NCBI GenBank assembly: GCA_030147945.1
Contig: JASBUL010000089.1
Span: 1-47,365 of the forward strand
DNA: 47,365 bases
Origin: Oceanococcus sp.
Lineage (GTDB): Bacteria > Pseudomonadota > Gammaproteobacteria > Nevskiales > Oceanococcaceae
Reading direction: 5' to 3'
The notes beneath the pieces were generated by a model, which searched no databases, was not told the origin of the DNA, and was given only the letters and a program-made list of their open reading frames with translations. Made by a program: the position numbers and the translations under genes. Of this stretch, positions 18,944 to 27,143 are shown in pieces (position 1 is the first letter of the stretch; the number at the start of each line of letters is the position of its first letter).

Positions 18944-20938
18944 CTACGCGGCGACGGCCATCGGCCGGCTGCGAATCACTTCGCCCACATCGAGAATCAG
19001 GGCGACCCGTCCGTCACCCAGAATGGTGGCCCCGGAGATGCCGCCGACGCGGCGGTAGTTGCGCTCCAGGCTTTTGATGACCACTTGCTGCTGGCCGACC
19101 AGTTCATCAACGATCAGCGCCACCTGCCGGCCTTCAGCCTCGGCGATGACCACGATGCCCTGATCCAGGGGCAGATCCTGGCCAGCCACGCCGAACAGCT
19201 CACGCAGTGACAGCAACGGCAGGAACTCGCCCCGCACCTGCATCAGGCGGGCACTGCCGGCCATGCTTTTGACGTCGCCAAGCTGTGGCTGCAGGGACTC
19301 GACCACGCTGTTGAGCGGCAGGATGTAGATCTCCTCGCCAACGCGCACCGACATGCCATCGAGTATGGCCAGGGTCAGCGGCAAACGGATGGTGACGCGG
19401 GTGCCGACGCCGGCCTGAGATTCGATATCCACAGTCCCGCCGAGCGACTGGATATTGCGCCGCACCACATCCATGCCGACCCCACGCCCGGAGATGTCGG
19501 TGACCTCCGCTGCGGTCGACAAACCGGGCGCAAAGATCAGCTGCCAGACTTCACTGTCGGGCAGATTGTCCGGCAGGTTCATGCCGGCATCGCGGGCCTT
19601 GCTCAGAATCTTGTCGCGGTTCAGCCCCTTGCCGTCGTCACTGACCTGGATGGCGATGTGACCACCCTGATGCCAGGCACTCAGCTGAATACTGGCTTGC
19701 GCAGGTTTGCCCGCGGCCTCACGCTCGGCCGGCATTTCAATGCCGTGATCAATGGCGTTGCGCACGATGTGATTGAGCGGGTCAACAATTTTCTCGATGA
19801 CCCCTTTGTCCAGCTCGGCACCCTCACCCGAGGTCTGCAACGCGACCTGCTTGCCCAGCCGGGTGGCGGTGTCGCGGACCACGCGCGGGAAGCGGCTGAA
19901 TACGAAATCAACCGGCAGCATGCGGGTCGACATCACCGCCTCCTGCAGATGCCGGGTGTTGCGCTCAAGCTCGGACAAGCCGCTCAGCAGCAACTCGTTG
20001 GTAACCGGATCAAGGGCGCGCGCCGTTTGCTCCAGCATCGACTGGGTGATGACCAGCTCACCCACCAGATTGATCAGTTGATCGATTTTTTCCGTGGCCA
20101 CACGAATCGACCCGCCATCCTTGCTGGCCGGTGCCGGACGCGCGGCCGCAGCGGTTTTCGGCGTTGGCGCGGGCGCGCTGTCGTCGGTGGCGACGTCCGG
20201 CTCAAGCGCGGCCTGAGCGGGCGCGCTGGCGGCGCGGGCCTCGATGCTCAGATCACATTCATCCTCGACCCAGGCGAACACCTCACGGATGTCGTTTTCG
20301 CTGACCTCACCCTGCAAACCGATCGTCCAGCGCAGGTAGCACTGCTCGGGGTCCACATCCGGGTAACTGGGCAGCTCGCTGGCATCGACCTCGATCGTGG
20401 CTTCGCCCAGACGCGCCAGCTCGCGCAAAATGCGCAACGGATCATTGCCGGTGAGCATGATGTCGCGGTGCGGCTTGAAGCAGATAATCCAGCCACTTGG
20501 CGTGGCCATATCAGCGGCTGCTGCCAGCGGCTGGGGCGCGCCGCCCCCGTCCTGCTTCAGCATGGCCTGGATTTCGCCACGCAGCTCGGCGGCATGAGCG
20601 ACATCCGCCTCGCGCCCGTCACGGGCACCTTCCAGCATATCGCGCAGCACATCGACACTGCGCAGCACCAGGTCGGTCAGCGGCCCATCCGGCACCCGCT
20701 GTCCGGCACGCACCTGGTCCAGCAAAGTTTCCAGATCATGCGTAAAGCTCGCGATGTCAGAGAAACCGAAAGTCCCGGCTCCGCCTTTGATCGAATGGGC
20801 GGCACGAAAGATCGTGTTGACGGTTTCGTTGTCCGCCGTGTCGGGATCGAGCGTGAGCAGAGCCGCTTCCATCGCCTGAAGACCTTCAAAGCTTTCTTCG
20901 AAGAAAGCCTGATGGAACTGCTTCATGTCGATGCTCAT
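18944..20938 (-). CDS. cheA: Chemotaxis sensor histidine kinase CheA
   Basis: Autophosphorylates and passes phosphate to CheY and CheB. Domains in order: P1 HPt with phospho-His48 (AAHSIKGGAGTFGF); a P2-like docking domain (~165-245); P3 dimerization (~270-340, IDQLINLVGELVI); P4 ATPase with N box HIVRNAIDHGIE, DDGKGL, GLSTAAEVTDISGRGVGMDVV and GTRVTIRLP; and the P5 CheW-like regulatory domain (~520-660). 664 residues. It follows cheY by 21 bp. All catalytic motifs are intact. Confidence 0.97.
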   Translation of the reverse strand: MSIDMKQFHQAFFEESFEGLQAMEAALLTLDPDTADNETVNTIFRAAHSIKGGAGTFGFSDIASFTHDLETLLDQVRAGQRVPDGPLTDLVLRSVDVLRDMLEGARDGREADVAHAAELRGEIQAMLKQDGGGAPQPLAAAADMATPSGWIICFKPHRDIMLTGNDPLRILRELARLGEATIEVDASELPSYPDVDPEQCYLRWTIGLQGEVSENDIREVFAWVEDECDLSIEARAASAPAQAALEPDVATDDSAPAPTPKTAAAARPAPASKDGGSIRVATEKIDQLINLVGELVITQSMLEQTARALDPVTNELLLSGLSELERNTRHLQEAVMSTRMLPVDFVFSRFPRVVRDTATRLGKQVALQTSGEGAELDKGVIEKIVDPLNHIVRNAIDHGIEMPAEREAAGKPAQASIQLSAWHQGGHIAIQVSDDGKGLNRDKILSKARDAGMNLPDNLPDSEVWQLIFAPGLSTAAEVTDISGRGVGMDVVRRNIQSLGGTVDIESQAGVGTRVTIRLPLTLAILDGMSVRVGEEIYILPLNSVVESLQPQLGDVKSMAGSARLMQVRGEFLPLLSLRELFGVAGQDLPLDQGIVVIAEAEGRQVALIVDELVGQQQVVIKSLERNYRRVGGISGATILGDGRVALILDVGEVIRSRPMAVAA

Positions 20939-20959
20939 GATCGCCGACTCCGTGATTGA

Positions 20960-21322
20960 TCAGCTGAGAACGCGATTGACCGTCGCGATCAGCTGTTCCG
21001 GGTCGAACGGCTTGACCAGCCAGCCCGTGGCGCCGGCCGCCTTGCCTTCCATTTTTTTGTCCTGTCCGGACTCGGTGGTCAGGATCAGCAGCGGCGTGAA
21101 ACGGTAGTCCGGCAGCTGGCGCAATTCGCGCACCAGGCTGATGCCATCCATGTTGGGCATGTTGACGTCGGCCAGAACCAGATTGAAATTGCCGCTGCGC
21201 GCTTTGCTCAGGGCATCCACGCCGTCTTCGGCTTCGGTCACGTCAAAACCGGCGGATTTGAGCGTGAACGCCACCATCTGGCGCATGGAGGGAGAATCAT
21301 CAACGGCGAGGATACTGGCCAT
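20960..21322 (-). CDS. cheY: Chemotaxis response regulator CheY
   Basis: Single-domain receiver of 120 residues. The acidic pair DD8-9, phosphoacceptor Asp52 (VLADVNMPNMDG), the Thr in LILTTES and the Lys in VKPFDP are present. Two ATGs are possible: 21328 overlaps the preceding stop in ATGA, while 21322 has AGAGG seven bases upstream. I choose the latter. No CheZ or CheC phosphatase is visible nearby. Confidence 0.95.
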   Translation of the reverse strand: MASILAVDDSPSMRQMVAFTLKSAGFDVTEAEDGVDALSKARSGNFNLVLADVNMPNMDGISLVRELRQLPDYRFTPLLILTTESGQDKKMEGKAAGATGWLVKPFDPEQLIATVNRVLS

Positions 21323-21324
21323 CG

Positions 21325-21618
21325 TCATGCCTCTTGATTCGGAAGTTGAAGTTGCAGGGCCTGTGCAAGTCCCAGGCCAGCGGCGCCGTCGCACAGCGTT
21401 TCGCTTGGCGCGTGCCAGCTCAGTTCAAGGTCCAGCGTCTGGCACTGGCGGACAAACGCCAGCAGCAATTGCAGACCCGCCGCATCCACGCGACCGACCT
21501 GTTCGCCATCCAGACGCAGCGCGGTCGCCCCGCTCAGGTCCGCATCGAGCGCGCCCTTCAAAGCGCTGGCATGGGCAATGTCCAAGGCCGCATCAAGCTT
21601 GATCGTGGTCGTACTCAT
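21325..21618 (-). CDS. STAS-domain protein of the chemotaxis operon
   Basis: 97 residues forming one STAS (anti-sigma antagonist/MlaB-like) domain: the segment LRLDGEQVGRVDAAGLQLLLAF matches the core strand-helix. The position of the phosphorylatable Ser/Thr in SpoIIAA-type proteins (D-S/T-x-G) reads D-A-A-G, so it cannot be phosphorylated there. Placed between the DUF2802 gene and cheY in a single operon, it probably acts as a scaffold or binding module for CheA-pathway components. The exact role is unknown. Confidence 0.8.
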   Translation of the reverse strand: MSTTTIKLDAALDIAHASALKGALDADLSGATALRLDGEQVGRVDAAGLQLLLAFVRQCQTLDLELSWHAPSETLCDGAAGLGLAQALQLQLPNQEA

Positions 21619-21625
21619 GGCGGGC

Positions 21626-22081
21626 TCAGTGGGCCATGCCCTGCTGATGGATGCGTTGCAGCAGTTCGGCTTCGGCCAGCGGTACGCCACAGCGGCGCGC
21701 CACATCGGTTGGCGGAATTCCGTCACGCACCAACTGCACGGCCTCGTCAAAACCCCGACGCCGGCTGAACTGCACGGCCATGTCGTCAAACTTGCGCTGA
21801 CGCTGGTCCACCGTGCGCATGCGCAGTTCCAGATTGGCCAGACAGGTGGCCAAACCTTCGACGCTGGACTTGAGATCGTTCATGGCAGCTTCTGTCGCAC
21901 CCGCAAAGGCCAGTTCAGCCTGCTGATGCGCCTGCAGCCGTTCACGCAACTGTGTCTCGCCGCCATCCAGCGCACGCTGTCGGCGCAGCAACGCCACAAA
22001 CACGATGGCCAGCACGGCCACCAGGACGAAAACCATGGCGGTGTAGCGATCCAGGTCAAGCAACATGTCGAGATCAGGCAT
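21626..22081 (-). CDS. DUF2802-type membrane-anchored coiled-coil protein
   Basis: 151 residues. One N-terminal membrane helix (~14-33, AMVFVLVAVLAIVFVALL) is followed by a coiled-coil (~38-100) and a C-terminal helix-turn-helix-like segment (VQLVRDGIPPTDVARRCGVPLAEAELL). This layout fits the DUF2802 family, commonly encoded next to a cheW at polar flagellar/chemotaxis loci. It overlaps the end of cheW2 by eight bases. Function not established; a polar or membrane tether for the chemotaxis array is possible. Confidence 0.75.
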   Translation of the reverse strand: MPDLDMLLDLDRYTAMVFVLVAVLAIVFVALLRRQRALDGGETQLRERLQAHQQAELAFAGATEAAMNDLKSSVEGLATCLANLELRMRTVDQRQRKFDDMAVQFSRRRGFDEAVQLVRDGIPPTDVARRCGVPLAEAELLQRIHQQGMAH

Positions 22082-22559
22082 AGGAGTCCTCCAGCCGCCG
22101 TACCAGTTCGGCCGGCTTGAGCAGAAATAGCGGCCCGTGCGGGCGAGTCACCACGCCATCCACAGGCACAGGGGTTTGGTTCATGCGCGGCGCGGGCTCG
22201 ATGTCGTCATCGGCAACATTGAGCAGCTCGAGCACACGATCGACCTTCAGCGCCAGCATCGAGTCGTCGTAATCGATCACCAGCAGGCGGCTGGCAGCGC
22301 CCAGCGCCGTGTGTTCAAGCCCCAGGATCTGGCGCAGATCAACCACGGAGACGATGTGTCCACGCAGGTTGATCACGCCCAGACAGGCGCCTGGCGCACC
22401 CGGCACCCAGGCGACTTCGCAAGGTCGCAGCACTTCCCGCACGCTGCCAACGGCCACGCCGTAGCACTGATCCGCGAGCATGAAGCAGACAAAGCCACTG
22501 CTCGGTCGGGGCTGTGGAGCCGCCTGCGGTTGCGCTGGAGGGAAGAGCAATTCGTTCAT
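22074..22559 (-). CDS. Second CheW-domain adaptor protein
   Basis: 161 residues from the ATG at 22559 (MNELLFPPAQ), after which a Pro/Gln-rich leader of ~18 residues precedes the CheW fold: FVCFMLADQCYGVAVGSVREVL, GACLGVINLRGHIVSVVDLR and KVDRVLELL. It is the first gene of the chemotaxis operon, overlaps the DUF2802 gene, and is divergent from the small lipoprotein gene. It probably provides an additional coupling or linker ring component. It is distinct in sequence from the CheW at 18407. Confidence 0.9.
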   Translation of the reverse strand: MNELLFPPAQPQAAPQPRPSSGFVCFMLADQCYGVAVGSVREVLRPCEVAWVPGAPGACLGVINLRGHIVSVVDLRQILGLEHTALGAASRLLVIDYDDSMLALKVDRVLELLNVADDDIEPAPRMNQTPVPVDGVVTRPHGPLFLLKPAELVRRLEDSYA

Positions 22560-22655
22560 GCCGCTCGCGTTGCAGGAATCGGGCCGCAGTGGCGCCGCTG
22601 GCAAGCTGCGCAAGGGTGGCGTTTAATGGAGACCCGAACGCCACGGAGACACAGC

Positions 22656-22889
22656 ATGATGTTCGCCATTGCCCGCCCCGTGCTGGCCGCATTGGGCGCC
22701 GCCCTGATGCTCAGCGCCTGCGGCGACCGCGGGAGCAGCGACCACGCCGGCAGCGAAGGCCGCGAGGAAACCCGCAACATCCGTAACACCGAGGCCGTCG
22801 GCTACGGCGGTGACAACATCGCCGACAAGATCGATGCCGCGCTGGACGCCAACGACGCGCACAACGAGCGCCTGCGTCAGGCCGACTGA
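22656..22889 (+). CDS. Small predicted lipoprotein (77 residues)
   Basis: Starts MMFAIARPV with GGAG seven bases upstream. A signal peptide ends in a lipobox LSAC with Cys22; the mature 56-residue part is polar and charged (EGREETRNIRN, DKIDAALDANDAHNERL) and probably helical. I recognise no family. It is divergent from the chemotaxis operon and 39 bp before the cNMP/EAL gene, so it may be cotranscribed with it. Confidence 0.7.
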   Translation: MMFAIARPVLAALGAALMLSACGDRGSSDHAGSEGREETRNIRNTEAVGYGGDNIADKIDAALDANDAHNERLRQAD

Positions 22890-22928
22890 TCAGACGACGC
22901 TTGACCGCCGGCCCAACGGAGCCCACGC

Positions 22929-24101
22929 ATGGCGACATCGAAAATCAATCTGGCCGCGAACGAGGTGCTGTTCCGCGAGGGTGAAGCCGGCCAGTTCGCC
23001 TACCTGATCGAGCGCGGCAGAGTCGCGATACTGCGTGACAATGCGGGTGAATATCAGCTGCTCTCGGAACTCGGCCCGGGCGAATGTCTGGGCGAGATGG
23101 CGCTGATCAGTCACGATCCACGCATGGCCTCGGCGATGGCGCTGGAAGACACGACGCTGACGGTGATCACGCGTGACCACCTGAAAGAGCGCATGGCGAG
23201 GTCCGACCCCCTGATCCGGCATCTGCTGCAGCTCACCCTGAAGCGTTATCGTCAATCCCTGGGACAAACCTTCCTCGACACATCCAGCACGCAGGATCTG
23301 GACTATCTGGAAGACGAGCAGCAAGCCATGCAGCGCATGCGGACCGAACACGATCTGCGCCACGCGCTGGAGAATGAGGAATTCATCCTGCACTACCAGC
23401 CGATCGTGCGACTGGCTGACCGCGTCACCACCGGCTTCGAAGCGCTGTTGCGCTGGCGCCGCGATGATGGCCAGCTGGTCTCACCGGACCTGTTCATATC
23501 GGTGGCGGAAGAATCCCAGATCATCGAGCGGATCGGTCACTGGATCATCAACGAAGCCAGCCGGGCACGCGCGCAGCTGCATGCCTCGTACCAGGAACGG
23601 CTGAGCGATGACTTCTATGTCAGCATCAATCTGGCCGCACGCCAGTTCCCTGATCCGGACCTGCCTGCGGTGGTCCAGGCCGCCATCAGCCGCCACCAGC
23701 TGCAAGCACGTCAGTTACAGATGGAAGTGACCGAGTCGCAGATTCTGGAAAACCGGGATCAGGCCATCCGCGTACTGCAACACCTGCAATCCATGGGCTG
23801 TCGGATTGCGCTGGATGATTTCGGTACCGGCTACAGTTCGCTGGCCTATCTCAACCGCCTGCCGGTCGACGCGCTCAAAATCGACAAGATGTTCCTCGAC
23901 GACATGCTCAACGACGCAGCCAGCCGCACAATCATAGCCGGCATGGCTCGACTGGCCCGCGACCTCAAGCTGGGCTTCATTGCCGAAGGTGCGGAAACCG
24001 AACAACAGGTGGATGCGCTCGGCACTTTGGGCGTGGAGCACGTGCAGGGCTTTTTCTTCGGTCGTCCGTTTGCCCTGGAGACAAAAAAAGAGCCGGCATA
24101 G
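22929..24101 (+). CDS. Cyclic nucleotide-binding domain + EAL phosphodiesterase
   Basis: 390 residues. Residues ~8-125 form a CRP-like cNMP-binding domain with a phosphate-binding cassette (LGEMALISHDPRMASAMA), in which the cyclic-phosphate Arg is retained. A short helical linker (~125-150) leads to an EAL domain (~150-385) with FEALLRW, SINLAARQF, EVTES, DDFGTGYSSL, LKIDK and EGAET, all the residues needed for c-di-GMP hydrolysis. There is no GGDEF domain, no membrane segment and no DNA-binding domain. It may link a cyclic nucleotide to c-di-GMP breakdown next to chemotaxis genes. Ligand specificity is not readable from the sequence. Confidence 0.92.
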   Translation: MATSKINLAANEVLFREGEAGQFAYLIERGRVAILRDNAGEYQLLSELGPGECLGEMALISHDPRMASAMALEDTTLTVITRDHLKERMARSDPLIRHLLQLTLKRYRQSLGQTFLDTSSTQDLDYLEDEQQAMQRMRTEHDLRHALENEEFILHYQPIVRLADRVTTGFEALLRWRRDDGQLVSPDLFISVAEESQIIERIGHWIINEASRARAQLHASYQERLSDDFYVSINLAARQFPDPDLPAVVQAAISRHQLQARQLQMEVTESQILENRDQAIRVLQHLQSMGCRIALDDFGTGYSSLAYLNRLPVDALKIDKMFLDDMLNDAASRTIIAGMARLARDLKLGFIAEGAETEQQVDALGTLGVEHVQGFFFGRPFALETKKEPA

Positions 24102-24108
24102 CCGGCTC
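24083..24108 (-). terminator. Rho-independent terminator of the beta-barrel/FecR operon
   Basis: On the minus strand GAGCCGGC-TAT-GCCGGCTC (24090-24108) forms a perfect 8-bp stem followed by seven Ts (24083-24089). It lies 20 bp after the FecR-domain gene stop, entirely over the last codons and stop of the convergent EAL gene. Confidence 0.85.
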
Positions 24109-24128
24109 CTGAGCGCTTGCGCCAAAGC

Positions 24129-24833
24129 CTACTCGCAGGTCTGCGGGTCCTGCATGGGCATCATGACCAGCACGCCCGGCATGCCCGCCAGCGTGTAGAA
24201 CGAGGTGCCGTTGGTCTGGACGAACTGGCCCGGGTCAATATCCAGGGTCTGGCCGTTGTTGAGGTTGGTCGCGGTAATCCCCCCTTCGTAGACACCGATG
24301 ACCACGCTGGACAGGTCCTCGGAACTGCCCGGCCCCAGATCGCCACACCGCCCGTCTGAGCAGTCGACATAAACCGCATCGGTACCACGGATACCAATGG
24401 TGGCCACCGCCGTGCGCACCGCGTAGTTCTCCCGCCGGTTCTTGCCAATCAAACCGGTCACCGCACGAAAACCGCCCTTGAGCAAAGCAAACACCGAGCG
24501 CCCGCTGTCGGCCTGAGCAACACCCGCACCACCGCGGTTGCGCGGCCCGCCGGCCGGCGGGCTGTAGCTGTAGTCCTCGATCTTGAGTTGTGAATCCGGA
24601 CCGATCAGGGTGCGCCCGTCGTCGGTGTACGCCACATTCACGTAGCTGTGGCGCTGGGTGCTGATGGTTTCACCGGAGAACACGGCATCACCGCGCCGCA
24701 AGATCCGTTGCGTGCCGGCACTGTCGGTGGCGAAAGCCTGCCCGACCACGAGTACGGCCCGTCCGGCCACATCCTGAGCCGCCAGCGGCAGGCTGACCAG
24801 GGCCAGCAGCCATGCAAAAACTGTCTTTTTCAT
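24129..24833 (-). CDS. Secreted FecR-domain protein
   Basis: 234 residues with a cleavable signal peptide (MKKTVFAWLLALVSLPLAAQ). A FecR-like beta-rich domain spans ~25-150 (GDAVFSGETISTQRHSYVNVAYTDDGRTLIGP; later AVRTAVATIGIRGTDAVYV). No transmembrane anti-sigma segment or sigma factor gene is nearby, so this is the periplasmic type of FecR domain rather than a sigma regulator. Three Cys (in CSDGRC and the C-terminal TCE) suggest disulfides. It lies 10 bp after the beta-barrel gene and is probably cotranscribed and functionally paired. Confidence 0.8.
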   Translation of the reverse strand: MKKTVFAWLLALVSLPLAAQDVAGRAVLVVGQAFATDSAGTQRILRRGDAVFSGETISTQRHSYVNVAYTDDGRTLIGPDSQLKIEDYSYSPPAGGPRNRGGAGVAQADSGRSVFALLKGGFRAVTGLIGKNRRENYAVRTAVATIGIRGTDAVYVDCSDGRCGDLGPGSSEDLSSVVIGVYEGGITATNLNNGQTLDIDPGQFVQTNGTSFYTLAGMPGVLVMMPMQDPQTCE

Positions 24834-24843
24834 GATCGGCCCC

Positions 24844-26316
24844 TTAGAACTTGAAGATCAGCGACAAACGCAGCATGTCGGCTTCGTTGCCGTTATCGCC
24901 ACTTGCCATGGTGTAGCTCACGCTGCCCTTGATGAAGCTGGTGACCACCTCGCCGGTGGTGTTCAGCTTGCCGAAATTCACACCGAACTCCTGTGCGTTG
25001 TCGGTGAACAGATCATCGCCGGTGTAGCGCGTGTCATTCACGTAGTACTCCACCACCAGATCATTGGCCAGCAGGGAGCTTGGCCCGGAGAGCAGAATGC
25101 CGTTGGTGATCACGGTGTTGGAAATCCCCGGATCGGACTCGTAATCACCCAGGGTGATTTTCTGGGTCGAATAGTTACCGATCATGTTGCCGATGTTCAG
25201 CGCCCAGCCGCCCAGATTCAGGGTGTAGCTGCTGGCCAGCGAGAACGAGGCCAATGCCGAAGCGCTGGCCAGATCTTCCGAACCGGCCGCCGAGTAACCG
25301 ACACTCGGCGTCAGGCTCCAGGCCTTGGTGACCGGGTGGTTGTAGGCCAGCCCCAGCGCCACCTGGTAGGTCGATGCGCCCTCGGTGTCGATCAGGGAGA
25401 TCGGCATGCGCACGATCACCCGCTTGCGCGGATCATTGTCGAACACCACGGTGTAGGACAGCGGCAGGCTGATCACGCTGGATTCGTGCTCCACCCCACC
25501 GTTACCGGCACTCCCGGTGACCTGCGCATAGTCCAGGCCCAGGGTCAGCTTGTTCTCCCCGCGCATGCGATTGATGCGTGAGAAATAGTCATCGTAAAGA
25601 CCGACCGCCGCCGCATCGCTGGCCGGCCCGCCCAGCTGCGCGAGCTCAACCACCGGCATGCGGAAGTTCAGATCGGCCACATCGGTGAGACAACCAAAAC
25701 CGGCTTTGGCCAGCATCACTTTCTGCTCTGCGCTGGCACTGGAGCCACAGCCCCAGACCTGCGAAACCTTCTGCGTGAAGGCCTGCTTGAAATCGGTGTC
25801 GGCCATGCGCGACTGCATGCTCGCCGGATTGCCGGCCACCGGATCGCTGGGGGACGATCGTGCGAGTTCGCCACTCAATCGTGACGCAGCGCCATCTTTG
25901 TTGGTTTTCAGATAATCAATGAGGAGGTCAATATTCTGCTCACGCGTATTGCCTTCCTCGTTGAACTCCTCGCCAATACCTGCTGAATCGACCTCAAACA
26001 CCAAGCGTGCTCCAGCGTAATCCGGGAAGCGCACGACCATCTCCACGCCACGAAAATTAATGCTGGCAATAATTTGCTCATTACCCTGAAAATCGTTGAC
26101 TCGACTATCCGGCACGATTGTGCGTAAGACGGCCTCGTTTAAACCTTCAAAGAGCACTTCTGCATTTGAGGTTCCATACGGATTTAGTTGGTATGTGTCG
26201 TTCTCGTCGCGTTCAACTACGGTAACGTTTGCGGTAAACACATCTGCCGCTTGTACGCCCCCTGCGTACAGCGCGACCGCGCCGACGGCGATCGTCGCGT
26301 GGATTCGTCGCATCAT
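24844..26316 (-). CDS. Predicted outer-membrane beta-barrel protein, unknown family
   Basis: 490 residues from the ATG at 26316, chosen because GGGGAG lies six bases upstream and a signal peptide follows (MMRRIHATIAVGAVAL...VQA); a longer frame to 26517 lacks this. Residues ~26-150 form a soluble domain of unknown type. From ~200 onward alternating hydrophobic strands (VIVRMPISLI, YQVALGLAYN, WSLTPSVGYS) and the terminal LSLIFKF, with C-terminal Phe, indicate a barrel inserted by the BAM complex. The part of the gene coding for the N-terminal domain (~25900-26240) is clearly more AT-rich than its surroundings, hinting at acquisition or recombination. Confidence 0.7.
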   Translation of the reverse strand: MMRRIHATIAVGAVALYAGGVQAADVFTANVTVVERDENDTYQLNPYGTSNAEVLFEGLNEAVLRTIVPDSRVNDFQGNEQIIASINFRGVEMVVRFPDYAGARLVFEVDSAGIGEEFNEEGNTREQNIDLLIDYLKTNKDGAASRLSGELARSSPSDPVAGNPASMQSRMADTDFKQAFTQKVSQVWGCGSSASAEQKVMLAKAGFGCLTDVADLNFRMPVVELAQLGGPASDAAAVGLYDDYFSRINRMRGENKLTLGLDYAQVTGSAGNGGVEHESSVISLPLSYTVVFDNDPRKRVIVRMPISLIDTEGASTYQVALGLAYNHPVTKAWSLTPSVGYSAAGSEDLASASALASFSLASSYTLNLGGWALNIGNMIGNYSTQKITLGDYESDPGISNTVITNGILLSGPSSLLANDLVVEYYVNDTRYTGDDLFTDNAQEFGVNFGKLNTTGEVVTSFIKGSVSYTMASGDNGNEADMLRLSLIFKF

Positions 26317-26450
26317 GTTTTGCTCCCCAGCATACCGGTGAATATCGGCCACCTGCCCCGCGCCGATGACCCCATTCACCGCACAGATGAACACTTTGCG
26401 CCGCGCTGCCAGCGATAGCAAGCCCGCCAATGCGGGTAAAGCCCGCTTGC

Positions 26451-26466
26451 TGTGACCTGAGTCACG
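26451..26466. promoter_or_regulatory. CRP/Vfr-like binding site
   Basis: TGTGA-CCTGAG-TCACG matches the CRP consensus TGTGA-N6-TCACA at nine of ten defined positions. It lies 69 bp upstream of the NnrU-family gene and 135 bp upstream of the divergent beta-barrel gene. Just upstream is a cluster of short GC hairpins (CCCGC-CAAT-GCGGG at 26423-26436). Which gene it controls is not clear. Confidence 0.5.
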
Positions 26467-26534
26467 CGAATCGGAACATTGATTCCCAACCCCTGGCACC
26501 GCAGACTTTGGCCACACGATGAGGAGTGATAAAA

Positions 26535-27098
26535 ATGATTTTGGTACTGGGACTCTTGCTGTGGTCTTTTGCCCACCTGTTCGTGGCGGTCATGCCGGCT
26601 CAGCGCCAGCAATTATCCGACCGCTTGGGTGTGGGGCCCTACCGCGGTCTGTTTTCACTGGTGATTGTTGGCGCACTGGTGCTGATTGTTACGGGCTGGA
26701 AACAGTTTCCCGCCGGCCAGCTGTACATTCCACCAGCCGGTCTGCGTCATGCCACCATGAGTCTGATGCCGATCGCCCTGATCCTGTTCGTGGCCTCGCA
26801 GTTTCCCAGCGACATCCGGCGCATGATCCGTCACCCGCAAATGGTCGCGGTCAAGACCTGGGCCCTGGCCCACTTGCTGTCGAACGGAGAATGGCGTTCA
26901 GTCGTGCTGTTCGGCGGTTTGATGGCCTGGGCAGTGGCCGAAACCATCTTCATCAATCGTCGCGATGGTGCGCGCGTCAAACCCGAACCCACTGGTGTCG
27001 GGCGTGTGCTGATCACGGTCGTGGTCGGTATCCTGCTCACCGGCGTGGTCATGTACATCCATCCTTGGATCGCCGGCATACCGATTCTGCCGCACTGA
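26535..27098 (+). CDS. NnrU-family integral membrane protein
   Basis: 187 residues with about five hydrophobic segments. The N-terminus LLLWSFAHLFVAVMPAQR and the PYRGLFSLVIVGALVLI segment are characteristic of the NnrU family, named from a gene near nitrite/nitric-oxide reductase genes. The biochemical role is unresolved, and the family also occurs outside denitrification loci. GAGGAG lies eight bases before the ATG. No nir/nor genes are in the window. Confidence 0.82.
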   Translation: MILVLGLLLWSFAHLFVAVMPAQRQQLSDRLGVGPYRGLFSLVIVGALVLIVTGWKQFPAGQLYIPPAGLRHATMSLMPIALILFVASQFPSDIRRMIRHPQMVAVKTWALAHLLSNGEWRSVVLFGGLMAWAVAETIFINRRDGARVKPEPTGVGRVLITVVVGILLTGVVMYIHPWIAGIPILPH

Positions 27099-27101
27099 GC
27101 G

Positions 27102-27143
27102 GCGGCATGAATGCCGCGTGCTGGCGGGCCTAGTCCGCCAGCA
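27102..27143. terminator. Two hairpins between convergent nnrU and creC
   Basis: GCGGCAT-GA-ATGCCGC (27102-27117) is followed by TGCTGGCGG-N7-CCGCCAGCA (27119-27143), the second spanning the creC stop codon. The stems are strong, but neither strand has a T-run after them, so they may block read-through or protect 3' ends rather than terminate intrinsically. Confidence 0.4.
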
